From Phytopseudomonas argentinensis (GTDB lineage: Bacteria; Pseudomonadota; Gammaproteobacteria; Pseudomonadales; Pseudomonadaceae): a stretch of 64,000 bases of DNA. Below the pieces are notes generated by a model. The model saw nothing but the letters and a program-made list of their open reading frames with translations. It was not told the DNA's origin and did no database searches. Location: positions 742,060 to 806,059 of the forward strand of contig NZ_FORC01000001.1 in NCBI RefSeq assembly GCF_900113905.1, written 5' to 3'. How positions within the stretch are numbered: the first letter of the stretch is position 1; each line of letters begins with the position of its first letter. The translations under genes and the position numbers were made by a program. Shown in pieces: positions 19,227-29,525 of the stretch.

Positions 19227-20191
19227 TGCGCCGCATGGATCTCGACGCCCTGCAGGCCGAGCTGGCCGGCACGCCCCTGCAGGACTGGAGCGCCGACCTG
19301 CCAGGACAGATCGATGCCAAGCTGGCCATCGGTCACGGCGACCTGCAGCGCTGGTACGCCGCCGTCGAAGCATTGCCGCCGCTGCAGGCCGAGCAGATCG
19401 ACCTGCAACAGGATTTCCGACTCGACGGCCCCTGCGATGACGCTACCCGCGCGGCGCTGGACAGTGCGTTGCGCGGGCTGATCCCCTGGCGCAAAGGCCC
19501 GTTCCATCCGTTCGGCGTGCATGTGGACACCGAATGGCGCTCAGACTGGAAATGGCAACGGGTCGCCCCACACCTGGATCTCACCGGCAAACGCATACTC
19601 GATGTGGGCTGCGGCAATGGCTACTACATGTGGCGCATGCTCGGTGCCGGCGCCCGTAGCGCAGTGGGCATCGACCCGAACTGGCTGTTCCTCTGCCAGT
19701 TCCTGGCGATGAAGAACTACCTGCCGGATATGCCCGCCTGGCACCTGCCGCTCGGTATCGAAGAGCTTCCACCGAAGCTGCTGGGCTTCGACACGGTGTT
19801 TTCCATGGGCGTGCTCTACCACCGCCGCTCGCCCATCGACCACCTGCTCGAACTCAAGGACTGCCTGCGCAAGGGAGGTGAACTGGTTCTCGAAACCCTG
19901 GTGGTGGAAGGCGACGCCCAACAGGTGCTGGTACCCGAAGACCGCTACGCGCAGATGCGCAACGTCTGGTTCCTGCCATCGGTGCCCGCGCTGGAGCTGT
20001 GGCTGCGCCGCGCCGGCTTCGTCGACGTACGCTGCGTGGACGTCAGCGTCACGTCGGTCGAAGAGCAACGCAGCACCGACTGGATGCGCTACCAGTCGCT
20101 ACCCGAGTTTCTCGACCCGCTCGATCACCGTCGCACCATCGAAGGCCTGCCCGCTCCGCGCCGCGCCGTACTGGTGGCACGCAAGCCTTGA
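19223..20191 (+). CDS. cmoB: tRNA U34 carboxymethyltransferase CmoB
   Basis: A 322-residue enzyme that transfers the carboxymethyl group from carboxy-SAM to 5-hydroxyuridine at tRNA position 34, giving cmo5U. Recognisable segments are [32 protein letters not shown], the SAM-like pocket [28 protein letters not shown], and [20 protein letters not shown] at 19223 overlaps the cmoA stop. ATG at 19226 and 19235 are also in frame, so the N-terminus is uncertain by up to four residues. It forms a two-gene operon with cmoA. Confidence 0.95.
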   Translation: MMRRMDLDALQAELAGTPLQDWSADLPGQIDAKLAIGHGDLQRWYAAVEALPPLQAEQIDLQQDFRLDGPCDDATRAALDSALRGLIPWRKGPFHPFGVHVDTEWRSDWKWQRVAPHLDLTGKRILDVGCGNGYYMWRMLGAGARSAVGIDPNWLFLCQFLAMKNYLPDMPAWHLPLGIEELPPKLLGFDTVFSMGVLYHRRSPIDHLLELKDCLRKGGELVLETLVVEGDAQQVLVPEDRYAQMRNVWFLPSVPALELWLRRAGFVDVRCVDVSVTSVEEQRSTDWMRYQSLPEFLDPLDHRRTIEGLPAPRRAVLVARKP

Positions 20192-20198
20192 TTACGGC

Positions 20199-20471
20199 CT
20201 AGCTGGCGGCATCACCCTGGCGGCGCCATTCGGCCTGCCGCGCCGCGATCAGTGCGAGGGGCATCTGCGCCCCGGCACTGACCCGCGTGCGGGCGCTTCC
20301 CAGGCGAATCTGGCCAGCGCGATCGAGCATCAGCAGCCGGCGCATCTTGCGCCTCCAGCACCAGGCGAAATACCAATCGCCCCACCGCGTCAGCTCGTGC
20401 GGGTGGATAGCCGGCGACCCTGCCTGGTTGGCGCCCCCGTTATTTTCGGCATGCTGTTCGTTCGCCCTCAT
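20199..20471 (-). CDS. Small DUF1127-like basic protein
   Basis: A 90-residue protein whose middle (HELTRWGDWYFAWCWRRKMRRLLMLDRAG, about residues 29-57) is rich in Trp and Arg and resembles the DUF1127/YjiS pattern of a WxxRRxxRRxLxxLD helix followed by an LG-containing segment. The match is partial, so this is tentative. ATG at 20471 is chosen because GAGGAG sits about 7 bases upstream; the longer frame from 20561 has no such site. It is divergent from a LysR gene 127 bp away, suggesting control by that regulator. Its stop lies 7 bp from the cmoB stop in convergent orientation. Confidence 0.6.
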   Translation of the reverse strand: MRANEQHAENNGGANQAGSPAIHPHELTRWGDWYFAWCWRRKMRRLLMLDRAGQIRLGSARTRVSAGAQMPLALIAARQAEWRRQGDAAS

Positions 20472-20598
20472 GACAACTCTCCTCGGCAGCCAATGCTCAC
20501 CGGTTATCGGTGATTGCTTGCCGACAGCTTGAGCCGCGCTTATCGTTAATAAAATCGACAAATACCTAACAGCCGATTAAGAAATTATTAACCATAAA

Positions 20599-21498
20599 AT
20601 GGACAGTCCATTGCCAACCGATGTACCCGCCGCATTGCCTTTATTGGAAAGCGATGTGCTGAGGACTTTCGTCGGCATTGCCGAAAGCGGCAGCTTCACC
20701 CGCACCGCTGCACAGGTGTTTCGCACCACGGCGGCGGTCAGCCAGCAGATCAAGCGTCTGGAGGAAACCCTTGGGCGCACGCTTTTTCTACGCGAGAGTC
20801 GCCGCGTGCGTCTCACACCGGATGGCGAAATCCTGCTCGGCTATGCCCGCCGCTTGCTCAAGCTCAACGAGGAAGCGGTGGCGCATTTCCGGGTGCCCGA
20901 TCTGGCCGGCACCGTGCGTTTTGGCACGCCATTCGATATCGGTGTCGGCTCGCTGCCGGATCTGCTGTCGCAGTTCGCCCTCAGCCATCCGGCCGTACAG
21001 GTCGATGTCTCGGTGGGCCGCAGCTGCGAGCTGATCGAACGGGTGGACGCCGGCGAACTCGACCTGACATTGCTCAATACCGGCGATGCGGATGCCGATG
21101 ACGCCCGTGGCGAAGTGATTTGCAGCGAGTCATTGGTGTGGGCCGGTCGCGAAGGCGGTCTGGCGGTCAAGCGCGAGCCGTTGCCGCTTGCACTGGCCAA
21201 TACCGGCTGTGCCTGGCGTCGTGCTGCCCTGGACGGTCTGGATCGCCAGGGACGCCGCTACCGCATCGCCTACTCCAGCGAGCAGTGCGCCGGCCAGGAA
21301 GCCGCGCTGCTGGCCGACCTGGCCATTGCGGCCTTCCCCGCGAGCCTGGTCAAACCGCCGCTACGCCGCCTTTCCCTGCAGGAGCACGACCTACCGCCAC
21401 TGGGCGACTACCATATCAAGCTACTACGCGGCAGCAACCGTGGCGCAGCCGCCGAAGCACTGGCGGCGCAGGTGGCGGTGGCTTACGGCAAGCGTTAG
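20599..21498 (+). CDS. LysR-family transcriptional regulator
   Basis: A 299-residue regulator. The N-terminal HTH is [58 protein letters not shown] (residues about 16-73). The effector-binding domain starts near [22 protein letters not shown]. The first ATG is used because no closer start precedes the HTH; there is no strong Shine-Dalgarno. The 20472-20598 gap to the divergent small gene is AT-rich and holds an inverted repeat CACCG-5-CGGTG near 20499-20513. Targets and effector are unknown. Its stop overlaps pdxJ by 4 bases tail to tail. Confidence 0.9.
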   Translation: MDSPLPTDVPAALPLLESDVLRTFVGIAESGSFTRTAAQVFRTTAAVSQQIKRLEETLGRTLFLRESRRVRLTPDGEILLGYARRLLKLNEEAVAHFRVPDLAGTVRFGTPFDIGVGSLPDLLSQFALSHPAVQVDVSVGRSCELIERVDAGELDLTLLNTGDADADDARGEVICSESLVWAGREGGLAVKREPLPLALANTGCAWRRAALDGLDRQGRRYRIAYSSEQCAGQEAALLADLAIAAFPASLVKPPLRRLSLQEHDLPPLGDYHIKLLRGSNRGAAAEALAAQVAVAYGKR

Positions 21499-22238
21499 CG
21501 CGGCGCGGCGCCCTGGATCAACTGCTTCATCTCGCGCACGGCTTCCTTGAAGCCAACGAACAGCGCATGGCTGACCAGCGCATGGCCGATGTTCAGCTCG
21601 TTGATACCTGGGATCGCCGCCACCGGCTCGACGTTGTGGTAGTGCAGGCCGTGGCCGGCATTGACGATCAGCCCCAGGGAAACACCCAGGGCGACCCCTT
21701 CACGGATCCGCTGCAGTTCGGCCTCAGCCTCTTGCGGCGTATGCGCATCGGCATAACGCCCGGTGTGCAGCTCTATGGCCGGCGCGCCGACGCGCTTGCT
21801 CGCCTCGATCTGCCGCGGGTCGGCATCGATGAACAGCGAAACCTCGCTGCCAACGGCCGCCAGGCGCTGCACGGCAGCGGCAATGCGCGCCTCCTGGCCA
21901 GCCACGTCCAAGCCGCCTTCGGTAGTCAGTTCCTGGCGGGTTTCCGGTACCAGGCACACGTGCTCGGGGCGAATCTCCTCGGCGAAAGCGAGCATGAAGT
22001 CGGTCACCCCCATCTCGAAGTTCATGCGCGTCTGCATGACTTCCTTGAGCACGCGCACGTCGCGTTCTTGGATATGCCGGCGATCTTCACGCAGGTGCAC
22101 GGTGATGCCGTCGGCGCCCGCTTCTTCGGCATCCAGCGCGGCCTTGACCGGGTCGGGATAGCGGGTACCGCGGGCCTGGCGCAGCGTGGCGACGTGGTCG
22201 ATATTCACACCCAGCAAAACACGCTTGGCTTCAGTCAC
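21495..22238 (-). CDS. pdxJ: Pyridoxine 5'-phosphate synthase
   Basis: A 247-residue TIM-barrel enzyme that condenses 3-amino-2-oxopropyl phosphate with 1-deoxy-D-xylulose-5-phosphate, the last step of pyridoxine-phosphate synthesis in the DXP-dependent route. Family blocks are [70 protein letters not shown] and the phosphate-binding [11 protein letters not shown]. It overlaps recO by 8 bases, and the order rnc-era-recO-pdxJ is conserved in proteobacteria. Confidence 0.96.
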   Translation of the reverse strand: MTEAKRVLLGVNIDHVATLRQARGTRYPDPVKAALDAEEAGADGITVHLREDRRHIQERDVRVLKEVMQTRMNFEMGVTDFMLAFAEEIRPEHVCLVPETRQELTTEGGLDVAGQEARIAAAVQRLAAVGSEVSLFIDADPRQIEASKRVGAPAIELHTGRYADAHTPQEAEAELQRIREGVALGVSLGLIVNAGHGLHYHNVEPVAAIPGINELNIGHALVSHALFVGFKEAVREMKQLIQGAAPR

Positions 22239-22929
22239 GGGTCGGCTCCTTGAGCGTCATGAACAATTCGCGGCTGACCAGGGGTCGGCCGCCCAGATGG
22301 GGGGCGAGTGCTTGGCGCATCAGGCGTTTGGCAGCGGCCAGCGCGCCGGGCGTACTCCAATCCGCTTCGGCCATGGCCAGCAGTTCACTACCGAGAAAGG
22401 CACCGGGCTGCCAGTGGCCGATGGGCAGAAAGCCGCTGTCGGCCTCGAGCCGGTACAAACCGTCGCTGACCACGGCATTGCCCTGCACGTCGCTGTCGAG
22501 GACAAAACCATAGCCGAGTTCATCGAGCAGCCGCCATTCGAACGCGCGCAAGATCGGCTCCAGCGGCCGCCCCTGGGCCAGCGCCAGGATGCTCATGGCG
22601 TAGTGCTCGAAAATCACCGGGTGCGGGTCTTCGGCGGGCAGCACGCGAATCAGCAATTCGTTGAGGTACAGGCCGCTGAACAGCGCCTCGCCATTGAGCA
22701 GGTTGGGAATGCCGGCGGCTTCCAGGCGGCCGACATTCTTCAGCTCGCCACGCCCGCGGGTTTCCAGTTCGAGCGGGATAAATGGCCGAGCAAGGCTGCC
22801 AGCCTTGCCGCGAGCCCCGCGCAGCACGGCGCGCAAGCGACCTTGCGGGGTGAGAAAATCCACCAGCGCACTGCTCTCGCGGTACGCACGGCTGTGCAGG
22901 ACATAGGCGGGCTGGCTGGGCGCAAGCAT
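22231..22929 (-). CDS. recO: DNA repair protein RecO
   Basis: A 232-residue RecO, which with RecR helps load RecA on SSB-coated single-stranded DNA in the RecF pathway. The OB-fold N-terminus is [35 protein letters not shown], followed by the helical domain with [31 protein letters not shown] and [14 protein letters not shown]. The C-terminal zinc-binding Cys set found in some RecO proteins is absent, as in gammaproteobacterial members. It lies 49 bp after era and overlaps pdxJ by 8 bases, so it belongs to the same operon. Confidence 0.94.
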   Translation of the reverse strand: MLAPSQPAYVLHSRAYRESSALVDFLTPQGRLRAVLRGARGKAGSLARPFIPLELETRGRGELKNVGRLEAAGIPNLLNGEALFSGLYLNELLIRVLPAEDPHPVIFEHYAMSILALAQGRPLEPILRAFEWRLLDELGYGFVLDSDVQGNAVVSDGLYRLEADSGFLPIGHWQPGAFLGSELLAMAEADWSTPGALAAAKRLMRQALAPHLGGRPLVSRELFMTLKEPTRD

Positions 22930-22978
22930 GGGAGAAAACTCGCTGAGTTAGCCAGCCGCGGCGCGGCGGATGCCGAGG

Positions 22979-23881
22979 TCAGATATCGTCGTAACCGAGC
23001 GAACGCAGGGCGCGCTCGTCGTCGGACCAGCCACTCTTCACCTTGACCCAGAGGTTGAGCATGACCTTGGTGTCGAACATCGACTCCATGTCCTTGCGCG
23101 CTTCCTGGCCAATGCGTTTGAGGCGCTCGCCCTTCTCGCCGATGATGATCTTCTTCTGCCCGTCCCGCTCGACCAGGATCAGCGCGTGGATGTGCATGAT
23201 CCGCCCTTCGCGCTTGAACTCCTCGATCTCCACGGTGATCTGGTACGGCAGCTCGGCACCGAGCTGGCGCATGATCTTCTCGCGCACCAGCTCGGCGGCG
23301 AAAAAGCGCCCGGAGCGGTCAGTGATCTGGTCTTCGGGAAAGAAGTGCACGCCCTCGGGCAGGCGCTCGCCGACCAGCTTTTCCAGGGCATCGAGGTTGT
23401 GGCCATGCTGCGCTGACACCGGCACGATCTCGGCATTGGGCAGCTGCTCGGCCAGCCACTTCAGGTGCGGCATCAGGTCGGCCTTGTCTTCCAGGCGGTC
23501 GGTCTTGTTGACCGCCAGGATCACCGGACCCTGCACGTACTGGACGCGTTCGAGCACCATCTGGTCCTCGTCGGTCCAGCGAGTGCGATCGACCACGAAG
23601 ATCACCACGTCGACATCCTTGAGGGCCGACGAGGCGTTCTTGTTCATGTAGCGGTTGATCGCCTTGTCGTTGTTCTTGTGCAGGCCGGGCGTATCGACGT
23701 AGATGGCCTGCACGTCGCCCTCGGTCTTGATGCCGAGCATGTTGTGGCGCGTGGTCTGCGGCTTGCGCGAGGTGATCGCCAGCTTCTGGCCGAGGATGTG
23801 GTTGAGCAAGGTCGACTTGCCCACGTTGGGCCGGCCAACGATGGCGACATAGCCACAGCGCGTTACAGGCGAATCAGTCAT
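22979..23881 (-). CDS. era: GTPase Era
   Basis: A 300-residue-class Ras-like GTPase (299-300 aa) required for 30S ribosome assembly. G1 is [13 protein letters not shown]3 appears as DTPGLHK, and G4 is NKTD. The C-terminal KH domain ([42 protein letters not shown]) binds the 3' end of 16S rRNA. I chose ATG at 23881, giving [19 protein letters not shown]; the frame from 23896 adds five residues. It overlaps rnc by 8 bases. Confidence 0.96.
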   Translation of the reverse strand: MTDSPVTRCGYVAIVGRPNVGKSTLLNHILGQKLAITSRKPQTTRHNMLGIKTEGDVQAIYVDTPGLHKNNDKAINRYMNKNASSALKDVDVVIFVVDRTRWTDEDQMVLERVQYVQGPVILAVNKTDRLEDKADLMPHLKWLAEQLPNAEIVPVSAQHGHNLDALEKLVGERLPEGVHFFPEDQITDRSGRFFAAELVREKIMRQLGAELPYQITVEIEEFKREGRIMHIHALILVERDGQKKIIIGEKGERLKRIGQEARKDMESMFDTKVMLNLWVKVKSGWSDDERALRSLGYDDI

Positions 23882-24563
23882 TGCCGTTCTCCACACCCAG
23901 AGCGATCAGCGCTGCCGTCGCCGCTACCTGTTCGGCAATGCGGCGGCTGGCGCCTTGGCCCAGGGTCTTGTCATTGAGTAGATTGACCTGACACTCGACC
24001 ACGAATGTCCGGCAATGGGGCTCGCCCTGAATGTCGACCACTTCGTAACGCGGCAGCTCACAGGCGCGCGACTGCAGAAACTCCTGCAGGCGGGTCTTGG
24101 GATCCTTGTTGGTGTCGACCAGGGTCAGGCCGTCCAGCTCGTTGGTCAGCCAGGCCAGCACGCGCTCGCGGGCAGTGTCCATGCCGGCATCCAGATAGAT
24201 GGCGCCGATCAGCGCTTCCAGTGCATCAGCGAGGATCGAGTCGCGACGAAAGCCGCCGCTCTTCAGCTCGCCAGAGCCCAGACGCAGGTATTCGCCCAGA
24301 TCGAAACCGCGCGCCAGGATGGCCAGGGTTTCGCCCTTGACCAGGCGTGCGCGCAATCTGGAAAGCTGCCCCTCGCGTGCCTGGGGGAAGCGCTCGTAGA
24401 GCGCCTCACCGGCAACGAAATTGAGGATGGCATCACCGAGGAACTCCAGACGCTCATTGTTGCGCCCGGCAAAACTGCGATGGGTCAGCGCCAGGATCAT
24501 CAGATCCTGGTCTTTGAAACTGTGCCCGAGCTGGCGCTCGAGGCGGGTCAACGAAACACTCAC
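23874..24563 (-). CDS. rnc: Ribonuclease III
   Basis: A 229-residue double-strand-specific endoribonuclease that processes rRNA precursors and many mRNAs. The catalytic signature ERLEFLGDA lies at residues 37-45, with the second acidic cluster in [18 protein letters not shown] double-stranded RNA-binding domain occupies the C-terminal third ([23 protein letters not shown]...[15 protein letters not shown]). The start is GTG at 24563, and its GTGA overlaps the stop of the upstream DUF4845 gene. The order lepB-DUF4845-rnc-era is conserved in pseudomonads. Confidence 0.96.
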   Translation of the reverse strand: MSVSLTRLERQLGHSFKDQDLMILALTHRSFAGRNNERLEFLGDAILNFVAGEALYERFPQAREGQLSRLRARLVKGETLAILARGFDLGEYLRLGSGELKSGGFRRDSILADALEALIGAIYLDAGMDTARERVLAWLTNELDGLTLVDTNKDPKTRLQEFLQSRACELPRYEVVDIQGEPHCRTFVVECQVNLLNDKTLGQGASRRIAEQVAATAALIALGVENGND

Positions 24564-24937
24564 GGCATACGCACACGAAATTCTTTATCGAAATTAACCA
24601 CCAGATCGATGTTCTCGATCAGGTGCTCACGTTTTTCATACTTGAGGTGGGCAAGAAACTCGTTGCCATCCTGGGTCACTTTAAGCGCATCCTGCATGTT
24701 CAGGTCGCGGATGCTGTTGACCGTCATGCCACGGCTCACATGGTTGTAGAAATCCCCCACGGTCCTGACTTCCTGGATGCGGTCGATTTCCACCGAGGTG
24801 ATGATCTTTTCCATCGACATATAGTCGAGGTAATGCGGCACCACCTTGAACGCCGTGCTGGCCAGAAACGCCACGACAGCCAGTACCACCAGCCAGCTGA
24901 CGATCGACAAGCCTTGCTGCGAGCGTGCGAATTTCAT
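24560..24937 (-). CDS. DUF4845 membrane protein
   Basis: A 125-residue protein with an N-terminal membrane span ([28 protein letters not shown], about residues 12-39) preceded by SQQGLS, which resembles a type IV pilin-like leader without a clear cleavage Gly. The remainder is a small soluble domain with a V-N-F ending typical of DUF4845. Function unknown; it always seems to sit between lepB and rnc in pseudomonads. ATG at 24937 is preceded by GGGGA. ATG at 24943 is possible but leaves no space for a ribosome-binding site. Confidence 0.85.
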   Translation of the reverse strand: MKFARSQQGLSIVSWLVVLAVVAFLASTAFKVVPHYLDYMSMEKIITSVEIDRIQEVRTVGDFYNHVSRGMTVNSIRDLNMQDALKVTQDGNEFLAHLKYEKREHLIENIDLVVNFDKEFRVRMP

Positions 24938-25041
24938 GTTCATCCCCAAATATCCAGACAGTCCGATGCGCGCCTTGCGCATTACAAGACTATAGATAGC
25001 AGGCAGCGCCGTATTGAACGGCGCCGCAAATTTTCATCAGA

Positions 25042-25896
25042 TCAGTGAATCAGCCCGACGCGGCTGAAGTTCGGCAGGGTCTTGAACTTCGGATCCGGCC
25101 AGCTCATCCAGATGGCGAACGCCTTGCCGACGATGTTGCGATCCGGAACCATGCCCAATACGTCTTTGGGGATATTCGGGTCGTTCCAGTAACGGCTGTC
25201 GTTGGAGTTGTCGCGGTTGTCGCCCATCATGAAGTAGTGGCCCTCGGGAATGGTCCACTCCCTGCCTGGCTCGGCACGGTAGCGGGACATTTCCTTGCGG
25301 ATGCGATGCTCCACATCGCCCAGACGTTCGCTGTACAGCGTGGCGCTGCCCAGGCTGCCCGGCTCCTCGCCGATCAGCTGCTCGGCCACCGGCTTGCCGT
25401 TGACGAACAGGCGCTTGTCGCTGCTGTAGCGCACATGGTCGCCCGGCAGGCCGATCACCCGCTTGATGTAGTTGACGTTGGGGTCGCTCGGGTAGCGGAA
25501 CACCATGACGTCGCCGCGCTGCGGATCACCCACTTCGATCACCTTGGTGTCCAGCACCGGCAGGCGAATGCCGTAGGCAAACTTGTTGACCAGGATGAAG
25601 TCGCCCACTTCCAGGGTCGGGATCATCGAACCGGACGGAATCTGGAACGGCTCGACCAGAAAGGAGCGCAGCACCAGCACGATGGCGAGCACCGGAAAGA
25701 ACGACTTGCCATATTCAACCAGCAAGGGTTCCTTGTTGAGCTTCTCGACCACTGCATCGTCGACTTGCTCGACCTTGCCCTGGTAGCTGGCGATCGCTGC
25801 ACGACGCCGCGGCGCCAGGAATACCAGATCGAACAGGGCCAGGGCGCCGCACACGGCGACGGCAATGACCAGCAACAGCGGAAAATTGAATGACAT
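25042..25896 (-). CDS. lepB: Signal peptidase I
   Basis: A 284-residue inner-membrane serine protease that removes signal peptides from exported proteins. Two N-terminal membrane segments (about residues 5-27 and 64-80) frame a cytoplasmic loop. The catalytic Ser90 is in PSGSMIPTLEVGD and the general-base Lys145 in YIKRVIGLPGD. The conserved box-E segment is FMMGDNRDNSNDSRYW. It follows lepA with 5 bp between them, the usual lepA-lepB operon. Confidence 0.96.
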   Translation of the reverse strand: MSFNFPLLLVIAVAVCGALALFDLVFLAPRRRAAIASYQGKVEQVDDAVVEKLNKEPLLVEYGKSFFPVLAIVLVLRSFLVEPFQIPSGSMIPTLEVGDFILVNKFAYGIRLPVLDTKVIEVGDPQRGDVMVFRYPSDPNVNYIKRVIGLPGDHVRYSSDKRLFVNGKPVAEQLIGEEPGSLGSATLYSERLGDVEHRIRKEMSRYRAEPGREWTIPEGHYFMMGDNRDNSNDSRYWNDPNIPKDVLGMVPDRNIVGKAFAIWMSWPDPKFKTLPNFSRVGLIH

Positions 25897-25901
25897 AGGC
25901 C

Positions 25902-27701
25902 CTAGCTATCCAACTTGAGTACAGCAAGGAAGGCTTCCTGTGGAATCTCCACGTTCCCCACCTGCTTCATGCGCTTCTTACCGGCCTTCTGCTTCTCCAA
26001 CAGCTTGCGCTTACGGCTCACGTCGCCGCCGTAGCACTTGGCCAGAACGTTCTTTCTCAATGCCTTGACAGTGGTTCGCGCCACGATCTGGCCGCCGATG
26101 GCCGCCTGAATCGCCACGTCGAACATCTGCCGAGGGATCAGCTCTTTCATTTTCTCGGTCAACTGCCGCCCTTTGAAATGGGCGTTGTCACGGTGCACGA
26201 TCAGCGCCAGGGCATCGACCTTGTCGCCGTTGATCAACACGTCCAGCTTGACCAGATTGGCCGACTGGTAGCGGTCGAAATGGTAATCCAGCGAAGCGTA
26301 GCCGCGACTGGTGGACTTCAGACGATCAAAGAAGTCGAGCACCACTTCGTTCATCGGCAGGTCGTAGCGCACCTGCACCTGGGTGCCGAGGAACTGCATG
26401 TCGCGCTGCACGCCGCGTTTCTCGATACACAGGGTAATGACGTTGCCCAGGTGCTCCTGCGGAACCAGGATGGTCGCCGCGACGATCGGCTCGCGGAAAT
26501 CCTCGACCGACGACACGTCCGGCAGCTTGGACGGGTTGTCGACGTAAATCGTTTCACCGGTCTTGAGCACGACCTCGAAAATCACGCTCGGCGCGGTGGT
26601 GATCAGATCCAGATCATACTCGCGCTCCAGGCGCTCCTGGATGATCTCCATGTGCAGCATGCCGAGGAAGCCGCAACGGAAGCCGAAGCCCAGGGCGTCG
26701 GAGCTTTCCGGCAGGTACTGCAGCGACGAGTCGTTGAGGGTCAGCTTCTGCAGGGCATCGCGGAAATCTTCGAAATCGTCGGAGCTGACCGGGAACAGGC
26801 CAGCGTAGACCTGCGGCTGGATTTTCTTGAAGCCCGAGAGCACCTCGACGTCTGGCGTCGAACTGAGGGTCAGGGTATCGCCCACCGGCGCACCGTGAAT
26901 ATCCTTGATACTGGCGATGATAAAGCCCACTTCGCCGGCCTTGAGGTCAGCGGTAGCGGTGTGCTTGGGGTTGAACACGCCCACGCTGTCGACCAGGTGA
27001 ATCTTGCCGGTGGACTTGACCAGAATCTTGTCGCCCTTCTTCACCCGGCCATGACGCACCCGCACCAGGGACACGACGCCCAGGTAATTGTCGAACCAGG
27101 AGTCGATGATCAGCGCCTGCAACGGCGCATCGATCTCGCCGGTCGGTGCCGGAATGGTCTGTACCAGGCGCTCGAGCACTTCGTCGACGCCCATGCCGCT
27201 CTTGGCACTGCAGGCAACGGCGTCGGTGGCATCGATACCGATGATCTTCTCGATTTCGTCCTTGACGCGATCGGGGTCGGCTTGCGGCAGGTCCATCTTG
27301 TTCAGCACGGGCATGACTTCCAGGCCCTGCTCGATGGCGGTGTAGCAGTTGGCGACCGACTGCGCCTCCACCCCCTGCCCTGCATCGACGACCAGCAGCG
27401 CGCCTTCACAGGCCGCCAGCGAGCGGCTCACCTCGTAGGTGAAGTCGACGTGACCAGGGGTGTCGATGAAGTTCAACTGGTAGGTGATGCCGTCCTGCGC
27501 CTTGTAGTACAGGGTGACGCTGTGGGCCTTGATGGTGATGCCGCGCTCGCGCTCCAGATCCATGGAATCGAGAACCTGAGCCTCCATCTCGCGAGCGGTC
27601 AGGCCACCGCACATCTGGATGAAACGGTCAGCCAGCGTCGACTTGCCGTGGTCAATGTGGGCAATGATGGAAAAATTGCGGATATGACTCAGGTCACTCA
27701 C
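25902..27701 (-). CDS. lepA: Elongation factor 4 (LepA)
   Basis: A 599-residue translational GTPase that binds ribosomes and influences translation initiation or back-translocation. G1 is [14 protein letters not shown]3 is DTPGHVDF, G4 is NKMDLP. The LepA-specific C-terminal domain ends with the basic segment [26 protein letters not shown]. The start is GTG at 27701 (product [17 protein letters not shown]), giving the standard LepA length; the frame open to 27779 adds residues unlike any family member. First gene of the lepA-lepB pair. Confidence 0.96.
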   Translation of the reverse strand: MSDLSHIRNFSIIAHIDHGKSTLADRFIQMCGGLTAREMEAQVLDSMDLERERGITIKAHSVTLYYKAQDGITYQLNFIDTPGHVDFTYEVSRSLAACEGALLVVDAGQGVEAQSVANCYTAIEQGLEVMPVLNKMDLPQADPDRVKDEIEKIIGIDATDAVACSAKSGMGVDEVLERLVQTIPAPTGEIDAPLQALIIDSWFDNYLGVVSLVRVRHGRVKKGDKILVKSTGKIHLVDSVGVFNPKHTATADLKAGEVGFIIASIKDIHGAPVGDTLTLSSTPDVEVLSGFKKIQPQVYAGLFPVSSDDFEDFRDALQKLTLNDSSLQYLPESSDALGFGFRCGFLGMLHMEIIQERLEREYDLDLITTAPSVIFEVVLKTGETIYVDNPSKLPDVSSVEDFREPIVAATILVPQEHLGNVITLCIEKRGVQRDMQFLGTQVQVRYDLPMNEVVLDFFDRLKSTSRGYASLDYHFDRYQSANLVKLDVLINGDKVDALALIVHRDNAHFKGRQLTEKMKELIPRQMFDVAIQAAIGGQIVARTTVKALRKNVLAKCYGGDVSRKRKLLEKQKAGKKRMKQVGNVEIPQEAFLAVLKLDS

Positions 27702-27883
27702 AGGACAACACTCGAAAATGGCCGCAGGCGACTGCCTGCCGAAAATAGCCGCAAAGTTTACCCGAGTGGTTGCCCCCACGTCACGTCAGGACAACCGAGC
27801 GGCCGGGGTAATTGAACGCTGGCCCGTCATGCCATGCGCAAACCGCCAAGCCGGCAGGTGGATCGATGCCAGCAGGCAGGCAC

Positions 27884-27908
27884 AAAAAAGGGCGACTTGC
27901 GTCGCCCT
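27884..27908 (-). terminator. Rho-independent terminator of mucD
   Basis: On the minus strand AGGGCGAC (27908-27901) pairs with GTCGCCCT (27896-27889) around a 4-base loop, then a T-run (27889-27884) follows. It separates the algU-mucABD unit from lepA. The rest of the 27702-27980 gap must hold the lepA promoter, but I see no clear boxes. Confidence 0.85.
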
Positions 27909-27980
27909 CTTGCGTTGCACAGCTGATCACCGGCAAGCATTCCGGCTCGGAGCTACCCGGCCAGGCCTACTGGTCGAGAC

Positions 27981-29420
27981 CTACTCGGCGAGCTTGAAAG
28001 TGATGAAACTGGCGCGCCCCTGGCGCAGTACACGCATCGACACCGAACGGTTCTTCGGCAGCGACTGCGCCACCTCGGTGAAGTTCTTCGCCGAGGCAAT
28101 GGCCTGGTTGTTCAGGTGAGTGATCACGTCGCCCGGGCGCAGGCCGATCAGCGCCGCCGGGCCGTCCTGCACTTCACGAATGACCACACCGCCACGCAGA
28201 TCCAGGGCTTTTTTCTGCTCATCGGTCAGTTCGGCGACACTAACCCCCAGACGATTGCTGCTGCGCTCGGCACCCGGCGTAGCGCCTTCGGTGGTTTCAT
28301 CGCCATCATCGGCAGGCATGGTGCCGACTGCCAGTTTCAGGTTCTTGCGCGCGCCCTCGCGAACGATTTCCAGATTGGCCTTGGTGCCCGGCTTCAGAGC
28401 GCCGACCAGATGCGGCAGGTCGGCGGACATGATGATCGGCTTGCCGTCGAGGCTGAGGATTACGTCACCGACCTGCAGACCACCCTTGGCGGCCGGCCCA
28501 TCTTCAAGCACCTGGGCGACCAGGGCACCGGCCGGCTTCTCCAGACCAAAGGATTCGGCGAGATCCTTGTTCACTTCCTGAATCACCACGCCCAGCCAGC
28601 CGCGGCTGACCTTGCCGCTGGCCTTGAGCTGGTCGGCCACGTCCATCGCCACACTCATCGGGATGGCAAAGGACAGCCCCATGAACCCACCGGAACGGGT
28701 GAAAATCTGCGAGTTGATGCCGACCACTTCGCCGTCCAGATTGAACAGCGGCCCGCCCGAGTTACCCGGGTTGATCGCCACATCGGTCTGAATGAAAGGC
28801 ACGTAGCTTTCGTTCGGCAGGCTGCGCCCTTTGGCACTGACGATACCGGCGGTGACCGAATGATCGAAGCCGAAGGGCGAGCCGATGGCCAGTACCCACT
28901 CACCCACCTTGAGGTTGTCGGAATTGCCCAGCTTGACGGTCGGCAGGTCGTTCGCCTCAACCTTGAGCAGCGCCACGTCACTGCGCGGGTCGGTACCGAT
29001 CAGTTTGGCTTCCAGCTCACTGCGATCAGACAAACGCACGATGATTTCATCGGCATCGGCCACCACATGGTTGTTGGTCAGGATGTAACCGTCTTTGGAA
29101 ATGATGAAGCCCGAGCCAAGCGACTGCGCTTCACGCTGGCGACCACCGCCACCTGGCGCGCGTGGCTGCTGAGGAATGCTGCGCTCGAAAAACTCGCGGA
29201 ACATCGGCGGCAGGCCTTCCAGGTCTGGAACGGAGAGGCCGCCGCTGCTAGCGACGGCATTCGGCACTTTTTGCCGGGTACTGATATTGACCACGGCAGG
29301 CGAAGCCGCCTCGACCAACGGCGTGAAGTCCGGCAGCTGCGCGTGTGCGATTACTGACTGCCCCATCAGGAACACCGCGAACAACGCGGCAGCGTAATTT
29401 TTCAGGCTAGGCATCGACAT
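27981..29420 (-). CDS. mucD: Periplasmic serine protease MucD (DegP/HtrA family)
   Basis: A 479-residue HtrA-type chaperone-protease. A signal peptide ends AHAQ before LPDFTPLVEAASPAVVNIST. The catalytic triad can be read as His in LTNNHVVAD, Asp in DPRSDVALLKV and Ser in NPGNSGGPL. Two PDZ domains follow (GWLGVVIQEV...LSLDGKPI and LGVSVAEL...GLRPGDVITHLNN). In Pseudomonas MucD degrades misfolded envelope proteins and restrains AlgU activation. It directly follows mucB here, with a 105-bp gap and no mucC between. ATG at 29420 has GGGGAAG upstream. Confidence 0.95.
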   Translation of the reverse strand: MSMPSLKNYAAALFAVFLMGQSVIAHAQLPDFTPLVEAASPAVVNISTRQKVPNAVASSGGLSVPDLEGLPPMFREFFERSIPQQPRAPGGGGRQREAQSLGSGFIISKDGYILTNNHVVADADEIIVRLSDRSELEAKLIGTDPRSDVALLKVEANDLPTVKLGNSDNLKVGEWVLAIGSPFGFDHSVTAGIVSAKGRSLPNESYVPFIQTDVAINPGNSGGPLFNLDGEVVGINSQIFTRSGGFMGLSFAIPMSVAMDVADQLKASGKVSRGWLGVVIQEVNKDLAESFGLEKPAGALVAQVLEDGPAAKGGLQVGDVILSLDGKPIIMSADLPHLVGALKPGTKANLEIVREGARKNLKLAVGTMPADDGDETTEGATPGAERSSNRLGVSVAELTDEQKKALDLRGGVVIREVQDGPAALIGLRPGDVITHLNNQAIASAKNFTEVAQSLPKNRSVSMRVLRQGRASFITFKLAE

Positions 29421-29525
29421 TGCAGTTTCTTCCCCATCCAGAACAAACGAACCCCCGTAGGGGCCATTGGTACAACAAACATGACGATACTACGGCGCAT
29501 CGACCTCGATCGTTATTGTCGATAT

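Noticed and set aside
26178..27815. Plus-strand frame of about 545 codons opposite lepA
   Set aside because: Antisense shadow of lepA without recognisable domains.
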